From contig NC_088777.1 in the NCBI RefSeq assembly GCF_954871325.1, positions 47,903,366 through 47,967,365 on the forward strand: a stretch of DNA of 64,000 nucleotides, given 5' to 3'. The stretch comes from Gordionus sp. m RMFG-2023. Its lineage: Eukaryota; Nematomorpha; Gordioida; Chordodea; Parachordodidae. Both the position numbers and the translations under genes were made by a program. Shown here one piece after another: positions 35,220 through 49,700 of the stretch; within the stretch, counting starts at the first letter, position 1; the number at the start of each line of letters is the position of its first letter. A model generated the notes under the pieces. The model was not told where the DNA came from. It was given only the letters and a program-made list of their open reading frames with translations, and made no database searches.

Positions 35220-36640
35220 ATTTATGACGATTTTTTAAAAATCGACTAATGAATAAATGCCATATCTCCTAAACGTGAACTCAGCTCAACTTAAAATTTT
35301 GCACATTTATTATATAATTCTATATCCATATATTAAAAAATGATTTGAGAAAAATAAAAAATGCCGATTTGATTTTAAGAACTATGTTAGGTTTTTGACA
35401 TTTAAGAATTATATAATTTTAAAGGCATACCATTAGGCTATCCTATAGAAATTTAAATGAGTCTACTAACTCAATTATATCCAAAAAAAATTTAAAATTA
35501 ATGGAGTCAATTTTGCCCAAGATGCCCCATTTTAGACATTTAGAGGTCCATATCTCGGCCGTTGTTTGGAGCTGGGGGCTAAAATTTGATTTATAATATA
35601 TATAAACTCTAGTGAAAAATTTAGAAAAATCTGAGGAGGTCTGGTTGAAAATCGTGTATTTGATTTGTCATGGAATTCACCATACACTTTCTTTTTATTT
35701 ATTTTTGTTTCCCGTAGATAATAAAATTAAAATTATGCGAAAATAATATCTATAAGATGTTCTGTTTGTAATAATTGTTTGTTTATTTTTAACAACAACC
35801 GATTTTCAACATTTTTGATTGGATAAACAAGATTACTTAATGCTCCTCAACACAGCTTTCGCGGAGCTAAACACATGTTCAACTGGTTCAGAGGATGAAA
35901 GTTAATAATTAAGAAATTTTAATTTTGGGAATTCATTTAAAAAAAAATAGTTAAAGAATGATCCATATTTTCAAAACAATTTTGCTAGATCATCTTTACA
36001 AGAAATCATCGATATGTTTTCTTTCATTCTTTCTTTCTTTCTTTCTTTCAAATTTTTGAGCTGCTAGACATCAAGATTGAAATATTTGAATTAGGGCACA
36101 ATCTACATTTACAAAGTGTGGACTTAGTGCTCTTGATTTTCTTTATTTCTTTAAAAAAATGAAGCCAGGATAGAGTTAAATCATCTTCATCCGAAGAAAT
36201 AAGTATTGTTGACTTATTTTATTTATGAAATAATTTATAATATTGGATGATATAGATTAGCATATCTTGATTGATTCAATGTTTATTAGATTATCAATAA
36301 TCGACTGTTCAAAGTTCAACAACAAAAATTAATAAATAAAATTTCGAATGAAGTGGTAGCTAACCTGAATTAAAAGTTCGGCTAAAATTATTGATAAAAT
36401 TTTTTAATAAATGAAAATATATTATTCGCATATCATTTAAGAATATTTTTAAAGTAACGAGTGACGTTTTGCATTATACCGTTATTCAAAAAAAAGAAAC
36501 GAAGGTAACGTCATTAGTAACGCCGTTACTTTAATCGACTTACATTAGAGCACAGTGATAGAAATAAAATTAAAAAATGTTAATGTTTTTTCTTATAAAG
36601 GATATCTATAAATTAAAAGCATTAGGTAAATATAATATTT
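35220..36640. other. Spacer upstream of the phospholipase D gene
   Basis: AT-rich, with a TTCT microsatellite at about 36022-36050. The N-terminal exons of the PLD gene may lie here or at 36.8-37.6 kb but I could not recognise them. Confidence 0.4.
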
Positions 36641-36649
36641 TTTTAAAAA

Positions 36650-37010
36650 ATTTTACCTGGGTTTAGGTTCGGTTCGATAAGAAATTTAAGATCGAGATTG
36701 GAAAAAACTGAGTACGAGAATCCGTCTAAGATCGCCGATTTATTTTTTGGCTGGATTAGGATAGGTCGGCTCGTACATAGCCTAAGTTTATATGTTAGCT
36801 GTAACATTTATATGTATATTTACGAATATTGTAGTTTTTCCGAACGAGATCAGAATAGAAAACGAATCTGAATTGATCCTACCTTTCAAACTAATCCACG
36901 AGGTGTTCAAATATAAATGGGTAGCGCCTCATATCTTTTGTTGGATATTCAAGGTCCCAATCTATTGCAGAATAGAGCAAATGGAGCCGCCTACTAAATT
37001 GTTAATTTTT
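36650..37010. repeat. Degenerate GC-richer repeat
   Basis: Patches such as acctgggtttaggttcgg and ggctggattaggatagg resemble the GC-rich family. The frame 36792-37016 inside it is not gene-like. Confidence 0.3.
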
Positions 37011-37113
37011 ATATAAATCAAACTAAATATGTTATTGCATTTCATACTTGTACAAGAAATTCATTCGCATTCCTAAAGCATTCATTCATTATATTTAAAT
37101 TTATTATGTGTGA

Positions 37114-37114
<1 letters not shown>

Positions 37115-37205
<91 letters not shown>

Positions 37206-37206
37206 C
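37115..37206. repeat. TTTC microsatellite
   Basis: About 23 perfect units of TTTC. Confidence 0.95.
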
Positions 37207-37254
37207 TTCTAAAATATTATAATATTAAATATTTTAAAAATGAAAGAGACACTT

Positions 37255-37410
37255 TAGAAAAGGGTTTCGGACCCGAAATTCGGGTTCAGAAATTTAAAAT
37301 CAAACCCGGGGTAATATAGATCCGGGGCGGGTTAAATTATTTTTTATAAAATTGGTTTTCGATCAAGTTCCTGTTATCAAATTATCTGTACCCGAATTCT
37401 CGTCCAGAAT
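37255..37410. repeat. GC-rich repeat fragment
   Basis: gacccgaaattcgggttc, aacccggggtaat and gatccggggcgggtt blocks, likely a relic of the GC-rich family. Confidence 0.35.
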
Positions 37411-37664
37411 CCTGCTTTAGAGAGATGTTTCTATCAATGAGAGAGATGGAGTTGAGTGCCGGAGCAAAAGAATCAGAATATTGTTCGAGACATTTTCTGA
37501 TTCTGAACCATTCTTAGATGACTAATATTTATTGAATTAGTCATTCATACGTAACATGATTATGAATTTTGATATATATTAATCTTTTATTTGTATGCTT
37601 TATAAAAATAAATTATTACTAGATTTCGACGCTTTTTTAATTATATATTAAAACCGTAATTAAG

Positions 37665-37784
37665 ATACAACATAAAATTTTCACACGGAATCTTCAAATG
37701 GGAAATTCATAGATCTCTATCCGATTTAAAAATTTTGGATTTCCGGTTGAGAATATTCAAATACAAAAAGAAATTATTTTCAAG
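37665..37784 (+). CDS. PLD: PLD exon: PX domain core
   Basis: After acceptor attaag it reads [20 protein letters not shown] then [16 protein letters not shown]. This matches [20 protein letters not shown]..LLKYK of PLD1 PX. The likely donor is gttaaa at 37785. The frame stays open through the AAAG-rich tract to a phase-0 donor (gtattt, 37949), which would add a Lys/Glu-rich loop. Confidence 0.7.
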
Positions 37785-40700
37785 GTTAAAAGATATCAAT
37801 TTTTTAAGAAAAAAGAAAGAAAAAAAGAAAGAAAAAAAGAAAGAAAGAGGAAGGGAATTAAGGGAAAGGAAGGGAAGGTTATGGAAAGGAAAAGAAAGAG
37901 AAGGAAAGGAAAGAATGGGGGAAGATGAGAAAGGAAGGGAAATGAAAGTATTTTTACGACTAAAGAATTTCACTTGAAACACGAATTTGAAATAAAATTA
38001 AAAAGGATTTGAAAATGAAAATGAATTGAGTTAAAAACAAATTTGAAATTAGTTCCTATTTATTGTAAATCATAGATCCTTTTAGCCAAAATACTTAATG
38101 ATAATTTTCAACAAAATGGATTCTAAAGTATATCAAAGATAACGCGAATTTGCAATTCTAACATTATAAGAATTAGATGATATGTTCAACTATATATATA
38201 AAATTAAACTTATTATATAAGATTCTGGAAGGAAGGAAGGAAGGAAGGAAGGAAGGAAGGAAGGAAGGAAGGAAGGAAGGAAGGAAGGAAGGAAGGAAGG
38301 AAGGAAGGAAGGAAGGATGCATGGATGAATGGATGGAAAGAATGAAAGAAGATTTATTATTCTAATTTTGTTATCTTTTTTAAACTATTTCTTTTTAAGA
38401 GATTACTCAGCTACCCTCAAAAGTCTTCCTACCAACAAAGACTCAAGTGATGAACAAATCGTATTAATAATTTTTTGAATTTGATAGAATTTTTATATCC
38501 ATAAATATTTGTTATTCGCCATCATAATATTGACCACTCATCGGTCTACATGGGCTGGGCTTACCCGTAACCCAAAGCAGAGGCTTGCATTAGTCCATAA
38601 TCTTAGACTGACTATTTTTTATATTGAAACGATGGGCTTACCTTCCTGCGAGTCGAGGTAGGCAAATATTAAATACACAGAGCTCTTCATTTGTTTCAAC
38701 AATGACATGTAATTTACGAATTTGGTCATCTACATTTGCCCTAATTTCTTTAAATCCCAATAATATGATTCTGTAATCTATTGTCATACTCTAATCGATG
38801 TAATTTTTTTTAAAAAAATTTAATTTTAGTTTTTTTCAGGAATATATTATATAAAATATAAATTTATAGTAATAAAACGGTAATATTTTTAAAATATTTT
38901 AGCCGACCTTTTGGCTTATAAGAGAATTTATCCCGCACCCTCTCGTCACGTATTGGGCATCATGGCTCAGAAGATCAGTTGTCCCAAGATAAACAGAAAA
39001 TAAGATTTAAAAAAAAGCTAAACGTTGGGCCTTATTAACGTTGTATTTTTTCCTAAAAAAAACACTTTTATATTTAAAATTTGAAGTAGCATCTTCTAAA
39101 CTGTGCACGCTTAACATTAAAAATACATTTTTTTAAAACAAAACGAAATCGTTTCAATTTGTATGGACTATAACACTATTTCATTATATTGGCGACAATG
39201 TATTATTTTTTCAACTTTAAATCATTTTTGGAGCAAATTTAAAAATCTAATTTTACAGAAAATGTATTCCATCATGTTTGGAATACATACCTCTGTGAAT
39301 TTAAGAATACCTTGTCATGAACATTTGAACTTATTATAATTTCTATTCGTTTTTCCACAGATTTTTCATATGAATTATAGATGGCTCAAAAGTTAACTGT
39401 AAAAATTTTCTGAAATTCATAAGATTGATACTGCATTTCGGCAAAATCATATTTTTTAAATTTAAAAAAAAAACGTGTTCAAAAAAATTATTTAAAGTTC
39501 AAAAAATAACACATATCCGGGAAAAACACATTGACGTTAACATATATATTTATAAATTAAAAGGATATAACTAACATATTTAAATAAGAAAAATATAAAA
39601 CCGTTTTTTAATTTTTAACTTTTCTAATTATAATTATTACTGAAATAGAAGATCAGAAATTTATATATAATTTATCAGAAAATTGGCTTCTTTTTTAAAA
39701 AAAATAATTTATCACTCTAGTTTGAATTATCTGTAATTAAATTTGAGGCATTGATAAGCCAAGAATAATTACCTTATTAATGAGTCAATTATATTATATT
39801 TAAAAAAAAAAAATATATATATATAGGAAATATTGGAGGAATATATGAAAACAATCCTGTCATGTGTCGAATTGAGAAATCATAAGCAAACAGTTAAGTA
39901 TAATTCCTATTTTTTTTTAAACTTAGTATTATGTTAATCATCAAAGAAATAAGGGATAAATTTGGATTGTAGTAATTATAAGGGTAGGAATCATATGTAT
40001 TTCTTTCCTTCATTTAAAAAAAGGTTGACTTTATCTAAAATAAAGACGGATATATTTCTATTTTTTCATAAATCTTTGCCAAGAAGCAAAGGAAATACTA
40101 GTAATCATTACTTACTAATAAGGAAATACAAAGACTATGAAAGAAAAACAAAATATTATAATGCAGATATCAAATATCATTTCCTTCAACAAGAGATTAA
40201 CTATAATAATATTTATAATTTAGTTATTATATTAAGATTACTTCAATATTCATATTACTAAATTATTTTCTCCAAATTAAAATGATAAATTGAGAATATT
40301 ATAAAAAAATAACTTGAGAAATGAAATATTGTTGATGTCGAATATAACAAAAAGTTGCGAAGTAATGGTAATATACAGTTATTTCTCGCCGTTTAAATTA
40401 TTCCCGCAATTTTATATAAAATAAAAAGCTAATGTTCTGCAATGTTAGTTACATCTCTTTCAACAAGGAATACGGTTGCGAGAAAGGGAGAGAAGAAATT
40501 TGTTATAAAAGACCTGGTGGTTATTATGGATTTAAGCTGAAACATGGTTGTACTTATTGGTTTCTAGGATGGCAAAGAAGGTTTTATTTTTATATTAAAT
40601 CTTCACTATGATTTTTGCAATTTATTTTTTCATTTATCATTTATAAAAATTACTAATATTGTTTTTTTAAAATACCCAATTTTATATAAATAAATTTCAT

Positions 40701-43700
40701 ATTATGAATTTTGAGAAGAGAACATAAGAACCGAAAGAATTTAGAATCAAAACATCAACCATATAATTTGAATTCTAATGTAGTTAAATTTTTATAGTGT
40801 TTAATTTCCATTTTTTGATAATTTTTTTTAAATGTTAGATCTAATAAATTATACATTTTCTAAGGGGGGGGGGCATATTCTTGCTAACATATTACGATTC
40901 CGTAAGAGAAAATATTTTAGATAAATAAGTTACGAAAAAATTTCCAGGGATTTAAAGTCTTATAGATATAATTTCTGCATACCATATGTCACATAAATTC
41001 AGATTACAATATTGGCGTCATTTTTCAAATAAAAATTATTTGCCAAACATTGAAATTATAAAATTATATCTTGGTATGAAAAAAATAAATATTGGATAAG
41101 TCTAATAAAAATTTCAGGCAGTTTACTCATTTATCATCTATATTATAAAAATTAAAAATATCACAAATTTTGGCTAGTAATTGAAATTGAAAAATAGAAA
41201 GGCTAATTTCGTTTCCTAGCAATGCAATCATCTTTCATTTTTCCCAACATCTCTAAATTTAAGATTAAATGATTGTTAAGAGCTAAATTTTTAGGATTCT
41301 TTGAATTTAGTTGATTCGAAAAGTTTTGAATGCTAAGAATTGTGAACCTACCAAAGAAGATAACACTTTTGATGATTTAGTTATATGCAGCCCCTAAGGA
41401 TTTGTAAGAAAGTCTAAATCTACTTGTCTTCCTGAATTAGTTCCCTTGTGTATATGTGCTTATTAAAAGAAAACCCCAGATAAATATAAATTACTTGATA
41501 AAATTAGGGAGTGTGGACTATAATTTATTGGATCCCACGTATCACACACCGACCCCTAGAAATATTGAATACGAAGCCGATGTCAGTCATTAGTAAATAT
41601 ATATAAAAAATTTGAACAAGGTTCTGAGTTCATTATATTATATTATATTACTAGGTGGCTCAAAAAAGTCCTGGTTTTGAATTCTTTATAATAACTCTAA
41701 ATCGCATCGTTAATAAAAATTTGTATTTATTTTAAAAAAATATATTAAGCTCAATTTCCACAATTTTATTTAGAATTTGAATGAGTCGATTTTTCAAAAA
41801 TTAAGATCAAAAAATGATAAAACTTGACACCCAGCTAAAGATAAATAGTTTGTTAGGTAATTAACATTACCTTACATGCAACATCGGGGCATGCTTTGTT
41901 GAAGTTGGGAAAGGCACGAGGGTCCTTACTAAAATTTGACATATTGAATTTCTTCAAGCAAAAGATTAGGGTAGGCTCTGTGGACGTCTATAATGCACAC
42001 TTACCAAATATTATTATCAAAAGATTTTTTGTTTTTTAAATAGCAGATAAAACATTAATTTATTATTTAAGAAAATAAATATAATAGATTTGTAAAAACT
42101 AAATGGAGGTGAAAAATCATTCAAAAATTTTCTATTCGTGCAAGGTTTATTAACCACGTTTGGTTACATTATTTAACCTATCATATCTTTATAAAAAATA
42201 ATTTTGTTTGTTAGGCACAAAATATTATCCCATAAAATAAGAAAAAAAATGGAGGTAGAACAATATAACATTTAAACAGCTATATTATTTGAATGGTTTA
42301 AGTAGTCTTGGTAAACAGCCCTATTTAAGCCGATTTTTAAAAACGGCTAACTCAGTATTGCCATAAAAATATTGCCTTAAGCCTCGAAATACCGTTAATA
42401 GATGTTCAAACATTCGTGCCTATATATGGGCCAAATTTTAAGGCTTGAATAAATTTTTCTAGAGAAAATATTGAGTTAGCCTTTTTTTTTTAAATATCGG
42501 CTCAAAACTAGCCGTTTAGCGACAAAAATAGTTTTAAGGTAGGAACTCTTTCATATTTTTAAATATTTACAAGAATCATATCATTGCTATATCCTAATTT
42601 TGTTTGTATGAATATGTTATTATTAAAGATGGTTAGTATTGAAGAAACCTTTCATGGCTTACATAAATATGAAAGACCAGAGGATAGGAGGTGTAATATT
42701 GCTGGACAATAATTTGGACGTTGGAGTTTCCCCAAGGTCAATGTATAGATTAGTAGCTATAAATAGAACTAGGTATAAAATACTTATTATTTTTTTGTAA
42801 ATTTTGCTCCAAATAAACAAACAATGGGGTAGGCATAAAAGAAGGAAAATAATAAAATAAAATAAAAAAAAAAAAAAATTTTGAAAAAAAGAGAAGATAA
42901 TCATAAATAAAAAAATAAAAAAAATTAATTTCGAAAAAAAAAAGAATTTTTAAGTTGAAATTCCACGAGGAAAAAAGCTCTAAAGAATGGTCAACGGATA
43001 TTTGTCAAATATGCGATAACAGTTATTACCAATCCTTTAAGATTGAAAAAGAGCCAATAAGTAATGAAGACGTTATTTGTACAAATAAGGCGAATGTCGA
43101 TAAAGGCAGCGAGATCGGTAATAATATTAAAGTTTTTTTGGCTTTTTTTCTATGCCTTTTATGTATTTTTAAAGTAAAAAACGTTTTTTTTTAAAAATAA
43201 CATCGAGAATTTTTACATGATATGTTAGGGAAACCCCATACCGACTACTAACATGTCTTTGCAGAGATTATACAAACTCTATTAAATGTTTAAATATTTC
43301 AAAAATATGGAGAAATGGATAAAATGGTGGGAAGTAGGCTGAGCTATCGTTACAATTCCTTCGCGTCAGAGAGATTAGATTGTTACGCTTACTGGTAAAA
43401 TAAATAAAAAATTGAAATAAAAAGAAAGAATTGAAATAAAAAGAAAGAATTGAAGAAAAAAAGAAAGACTGGATGATTTAAAAAATAACTTAAAAACATT
43501 TAGGAATCAATAATAAATAATTATTTTGATTGTGTTCCTAAAAAGGAACAATATTTAATTTTATATTCTGTCTAAGGAATGAGACGTTCAAGTGTTTGTA
43601 TTAAAGAAAGAAGGAATGGGAAAAAAAATAAAGCAATCTTGAGACCTTTCTGTGAATATATACATATATCCAATATTTAGGTTCGTAGATGGATCACAAT

Positions 43701-46700
43701 ACTTTTCAAGCTTAGCTGATGCTCTGTACTCTGCTAGAAAAGAAATTTACATATGTGATTGGTGGTATATTTTTGCTTGATATAAAAAAAATATAATCAA
43801 ATTTATGTTTCACAGTATTCATATTATCTTATTATGATACAAAAAAAAATATTACAATAGAGTTGTAAAGCATATGTAATATTCTGGCTGAGTAAAATTA
43901 TTTCAATAAACCTTCAGACCATATAGGAATTTACTCTAATTTACTCTAATTAACATAATTTACTTGTTTAGTGTATTTATTTGTAAGCTTTCATTTTTTT
44001 TTATAATTAAAGAGGGGGGGGGGAGGAGGCACTTGCTAAAGTTAAAAGACATTATTTAATTAGCCCACGTGTCCCTAATTTTAATAATGGAAGTAGTTTT
44101 AATGATAATTAGCTAAACTTATATATCATAATCGCTATAGTGATAAATAAAAAATTATTAATTTATATGTAATATATTAAGTCATTCTTTAACTAAGAAA
44201 ACATTATGTAAATTTTTTTTAAAGATAACCTTATTATTAGAAAATTGATTTAATATAACAAATATGATTTAAAAAAATTAGGTTGAGTCCTCAATTGTAT
44301 TTAAAAAGACCTCTGCATAATGATTGCATCGAATGGAGATTAGATACAATCTTGAAAAAAAAAGCTGTAAGTTATTGATTACGTATAAAATTTATAATTT
44401 CAAAATTATTTACCGTAAATGGGGAGATCATATAATTTGAGTTATTGTATATGAATTTCATATTCAAAACGATACGTAAAATGCCAAATAGGCCATATAA
44501 TTTTGGCCAGGTAGGGCCGTGCAAATGGTACTTATTGTAGGTCTCTGATATTCTGATATATACTACTACACACATAAGTTGTTTACTTTCGTAATTTTTT
44601 GTCCTTTTTAATTTTAAACTCCCTTAAAAACCTATATTCTATTCCCTACCCACTAAAAAAAATTTTGGCGCCTTCAGTGGGGATGAACTCACCTATTAAA
44701 TACAAAATTTCAATTATAATTACAATCCTTTCATATATATTGCGATAGATATCTTTATCTATACTCTACTTATAAACAATCAAAAAATTGTGAATGTGAA
44801 AGAATTATTATTTTTTTAAGAGACCTCTAGGGTCCGACCCTATGCTCAGCTCAGCCCGTATTTTTTTAAACCATAGGGCCGGTTAGCCGGGTTTAAAAAA
44901 AAATCAAATATTTTAAAATGCCAATATAATCATAAAAATTGAAAATAAATATAATTCCGGGCCAGGCCTGAAAATTTTAATTTAAAAAGAAATCCGGGCC
45001 GGGCCTGAAAATATAAAGCCGGGTAGGAATGTATTTTTAAAATCCGGGCAGAGCTTTGCAAATGATACCTCTTACAGATAACCGATTTTATGAGATTGGA
45101 GTTGATTTAACATAATCTTTTTTTTTTCAATTTTTAACCTATGGAATTTTGTATCGATAAAATTATTTTTATTTCTTCAGATTTTTTTTATTTCTTCAGA
45201 TTTTTTTAGTAACGGTAGGTGTTTTTAAATTCACTGAGTGAGCTTACCCGAGCCTCAGATTAAGCTTTCAATCATAAAAACTACCTCTGATTTTGAGGTG
45301 ACCTTGAGTTAATAGATTATCTCGCTATAGTCAGCTCTAGAAACATCTTAGGTCGCCTTCAGAACCCTTTTAAAATCTACCTCAGATCGAGTTCAGAGCC
45401 TCCTAAGGTTGCCTATAAAGCCATCTAGGGTGTGGGATAAAAGAAATTTTTTAGTTTTGCCATTTATTTTTAATCTAGGAGAAAAATAAATAAATAAAAA
45501 ATTTTGCTTAAGGGGGGGGGGGGCGGTGGTTAAAGACATTTTTAGCAACATTTTTTGAAAAATATAATGTGTTCAGGTTTGCAATCAACTAGGTGGTGGG
45601 AGAGTGGAATAAATTCTCCCCCCTTCCCCCCTGTAACAAGAATTTCTGAAAAATATAACAGGGCTTCATGAATTGTGAATTGAATCTAAATATTAGCAAA
45701 ATGTTAAAATTAATTCAAATATTTATTTCTTATAATTTTATTTCACGAAAATTTAAAAGTTAATTTTCTTGCATTTTTTAAACCAAAAAAATTATTTTTT
45801 CAAATTTTTTTTTTAATGTGAATTAAATACTCTGGTTAATTAAATTAACATTGTAAAAGAAAACTTGGTTGATTGAGATAAGCAAACTTCGCGGGTTAAC
45901 AACACTATTCTTAACACTTTTCGATTATCGAATGACTTTAACATTTTTTATATTTCCTGTGGAGAAAAAAAAAGACAGTGGTTTCTAACTATATTATGCT
46001 ACTAAAAACATTTAACCTGGCTAAAAAATGGTATAATTTTTTAATATTTTCCGTGATCCATTGAATGAATGAGTTGATTCTAAAGTCAATTCTATGTGAT
46101 TCTATAGAACACATGAGATGATTCTAGAGCAGACTCGATTGAGGTAACTAATTGATCAAAAACTCATCTCAAGGTAAGAAGAGGATTTTTTCCGCTTCTA
46201 TTTTAAGCATGAATAGAAAACATACACACAAATTATATAATTAAAATATTTCAAATTCTCTCCCCATTTTATCTGTAATAAAGATTCTTAAGCGATGGAT
46301 ATCCCAAAAATTTATATTGAAAAAAATTATCTTCTAATAGGATTTTTTTTTATAAGAGTGGAATTGAATATAATTTAATTCGAGTCATCTATTTATATTT
46401 AGGAGCAAGGTGTAAAGATATTCATATTGATATACAAAGAGCTCCCTTTCGCACTTGGAATCAACAGTTATTACACCAAACAATTTGTATCTAATCTTCA
46501 CCCTAATATATACGTAAATTTACATTACGAATTAAAACTCTTTTACTATGCTATTATTTTTTACATATCTTTATTAGCTAAAATCTTACAAATTACAGAT
46601 ACAGGAATACAGGAAAAAAAAAATTTTTTTTTCTTAAAAATATTTAAAGATTCTGAGGCACCCAGACCATCTATTATCCAATGTTTTTGTATGGTCTCAT

Positions 46701-49700
46701 CATGAAAAAATAGTTTGCATAGATCAAAGCATAGCGTTTCTAGGTGGGTTGGACATATGTTATGGTAGATGGGATGATCAAGGTCATAGGTTAGGTTATC
46801 TTAAAAAATATCGTATAATGTTTTAATCTTGTAGAAAGCAATTTTCTAAATAAATAAGATTTTTATTCATATAATACTCACCAGTGATTTATATAAGTCC
46901 TCGAAATTATTATATTGTTCTAACTACATTTTTTTTGGGGGGGGGGGATAATTAAATTTGATTTATTTCTTTTTTGTTTGAAAAAAATATTTCTTCCCTT
47001 CATTTATTTTCATTAATTCAAATAAAAAGTCTTTAAAAAATGTTAAAAAATTTATACAAATAAGGTTTAGGTTTACATAATAATAAAATAATATTTTGTC
47101 TAGATGTCTCTGCAACGGGTGAGCGGGCGGGTTAAAAATGTTTTTAAAAATGACGGGTGTGTTAGCTACATTTTATAATATTTTACATGTAGAATGAAGA
47201 GGACTGGCTTATATTTAATTTTTTATTTCTTTAATTTGATAAATTTAAGTTAAAAATATTAAACATTGAGAAGAAAGGACCTAAACTTAATTTAAATAAT
47301 TGATCAAGGGAAGTGCATTAGATATGTAGTTCGTTCCATATATCATTTTTCGAAAAATCCTAATTAAACTTGTATTATTAAGTAACAAAAAATTGAAATT
47401 TTATTCTAAATTAATTATTTTAATTGAGTTTTAAATTTTCATCAAATATATTAATAGCCTTTAAATTATTGTATCAATTAAAATTACTATCATGTAAAAA
47501 AATTTTTACAAAGTTGGAAATGGATCAATACGAACGATTATAATTATAAAGCTAAAGCTGTCTTTATAAACTGTGGCTCAATTATTATAATGACCTATTT
47601 CCAGAGGTAACCTAAGGTTAATAAGACTGACACGCTGTAACCATGATGATAGGGTGAGTCCTGCTTCGACTGTTTTTAAATGACGCATAAAAAAGAAACC
47701 CCAAAATAAAATATTTGCCTTCAAATAAATCTCTCCCCCTCTCAACTGAAGCCTTCTGGCTACAGGCCTCAAGATTAATAAAATGTTGAAAGAACCGACG
47801 TCGAGATTTGGTTATAACTTAGATATAAAATATTCCAAACTCAAATTGAATCAATTGTAAAATCTTCATTGAAGAATATTATAGATTTATTTCAACAAAC
47901 ATACCATATTTTTAAACGAAAGAAAAGCATTGTTTTAAATAAGATGCACGGGATAATGGCACTCATTAGATAGGATGATAACCACAGCTAGAGGATGGAA
48001 AATATTAATTTCTGAAAATGCGTTATTTAATCTTACGTTAGGACGTTTACCTTCACCGGGTGATTGATGAACAGATGGCATTTGAGCAGATTTGAGTGCC
48101 TACGTTCTATGATCAAATTCTAAAAGGCGTGTCTTAAGATTAGAACATTATAAGAAAAACAGCAAAAGCTGAATCGTCCATTCCCATCAGCGAGAGAGCT
48201 GAAGTCTAAGCAATTATGAGGTTGAGTTGGTTATCAGGCAGTTTAAATGGGTCCCAGTGACAGTTTTTCTTAACTGAAATTACTGTGGCAATGGCCTCAA
48301 GCGTGTCTCAAGCCGTTTAAAAGTGAATAAAGGGTGGTTAGTTAATTTTACCCTTGTAAGGAGAACCGCTTGTAAATGTTGATCTTAATATTTCAATCCG
48401 TTAGCTTAGGTTAAAAGAGCATATGTCAATCGTAATCTTCCAGCAAGATTCATAAATTCCCATAATTATAATTATATTTTTTTTCTAATTCAATTTGGTT
48501 TTTAAAAAAAGAATAATTTTTGAAAACAAAAAAAAACCTTCGTATTTTACAAACAACATTTTTTTCCGTCTTATAAAATATCGATTGAATGAAAAATAAT
48601 ATCTTTCAACCAATGACATATAATAAAACCTAGAGTGATGATGCATTCATTAAAGGTGTATATCAACGAAAACAGCTGAGAAAGCCTTTACCCAATTTTA
48701 AACGAGAGGCCAATTTATTCCTATGTCTGACTCGAACTTTATTAATGAATTGCCTGATCATCGAGATTATGAGGAAGTAAGTTATCAAATACATGAGAAT
48801 AATTACTCTATGGATTACCAAAATGGCGGATCCAGCTGATTTGCATTCAACGACGCTCTAGATATTATATATCATTGCCTCAACTTTCGTTTAGCAATGG
48901 AAATTTGCTAGAAATTTTTATCAATTTCTAAATAAAAATTTCGAGTTTATTTATTGTAATTATTTTATGCTTGTTAATATGGGAATTAGTGAAATAAAAA
49001 CTATGATAAAATAAATTCAAAAAAAAGCCTAAATGTATATCAACCAAATTTTGAAAATTTTAATAAAAACTGAGAATATTCGGGTGTGATGGGCGTGATC
49101 AAAATAACGCCTTTCGTGATCGGATGGGTCGGGTCAATTTTTTTTTATTATGGTGAGCGGACGGGCCATGAATAAAAACTTAGGCTGGTGCCCACCTCTA
49201 ATTGAAACAAAATTAGATACCTTTAAAATCTAAGATATTTCGCCAAAACCCTTTGATACCATGGATACCGTATCGGCTTACAGTGTCGCGATATTTTAAC
49301 AATTAATAATTTCAAAATATAATTATATTATAAATTATTTTAAAAGATTGACGGATGTTGGTGTTAAAGAAATATCATATGTAAATCCAAATTATATTAA
49401 TTGTTACATTTATACACGTCTATTTTATATTATTTATAAACGCGTTAAACTCAAAATAACATTATTTTTCTAATTATTAAATTTTTTTAAAATTAATTGA
49501 TATTTAATTACGTATTTTTTTATTTATAATAGAATTTTCATGAGAGTGGGGAATACGATCCGCATAGATATTCTAAAATGTGGAAGGATTATGGTGGTAG
49601 AATAATACGCGGGATACAGAGACCTACTCCTGCTCTTTACGAATTGATAAACGCCGCAACTATACTAAAAGATAGCAAAATAATACCGCCATATAGGGCC

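Noticed and set aside
37110-37319. Frame beginning [14 protein letters not shown]
   Set aside because: Translation of the TTTC microsatellite, not a gene.
37707-37982. Minus-strand Ser/Phe-rich frame
   Set aside because: Opposite strand of the PLD PX exon and the purine-rich tract.
38177-38365. Frame rich in KEGRKEGR
   Set aside because: Translation of the GGAA microsatellite.
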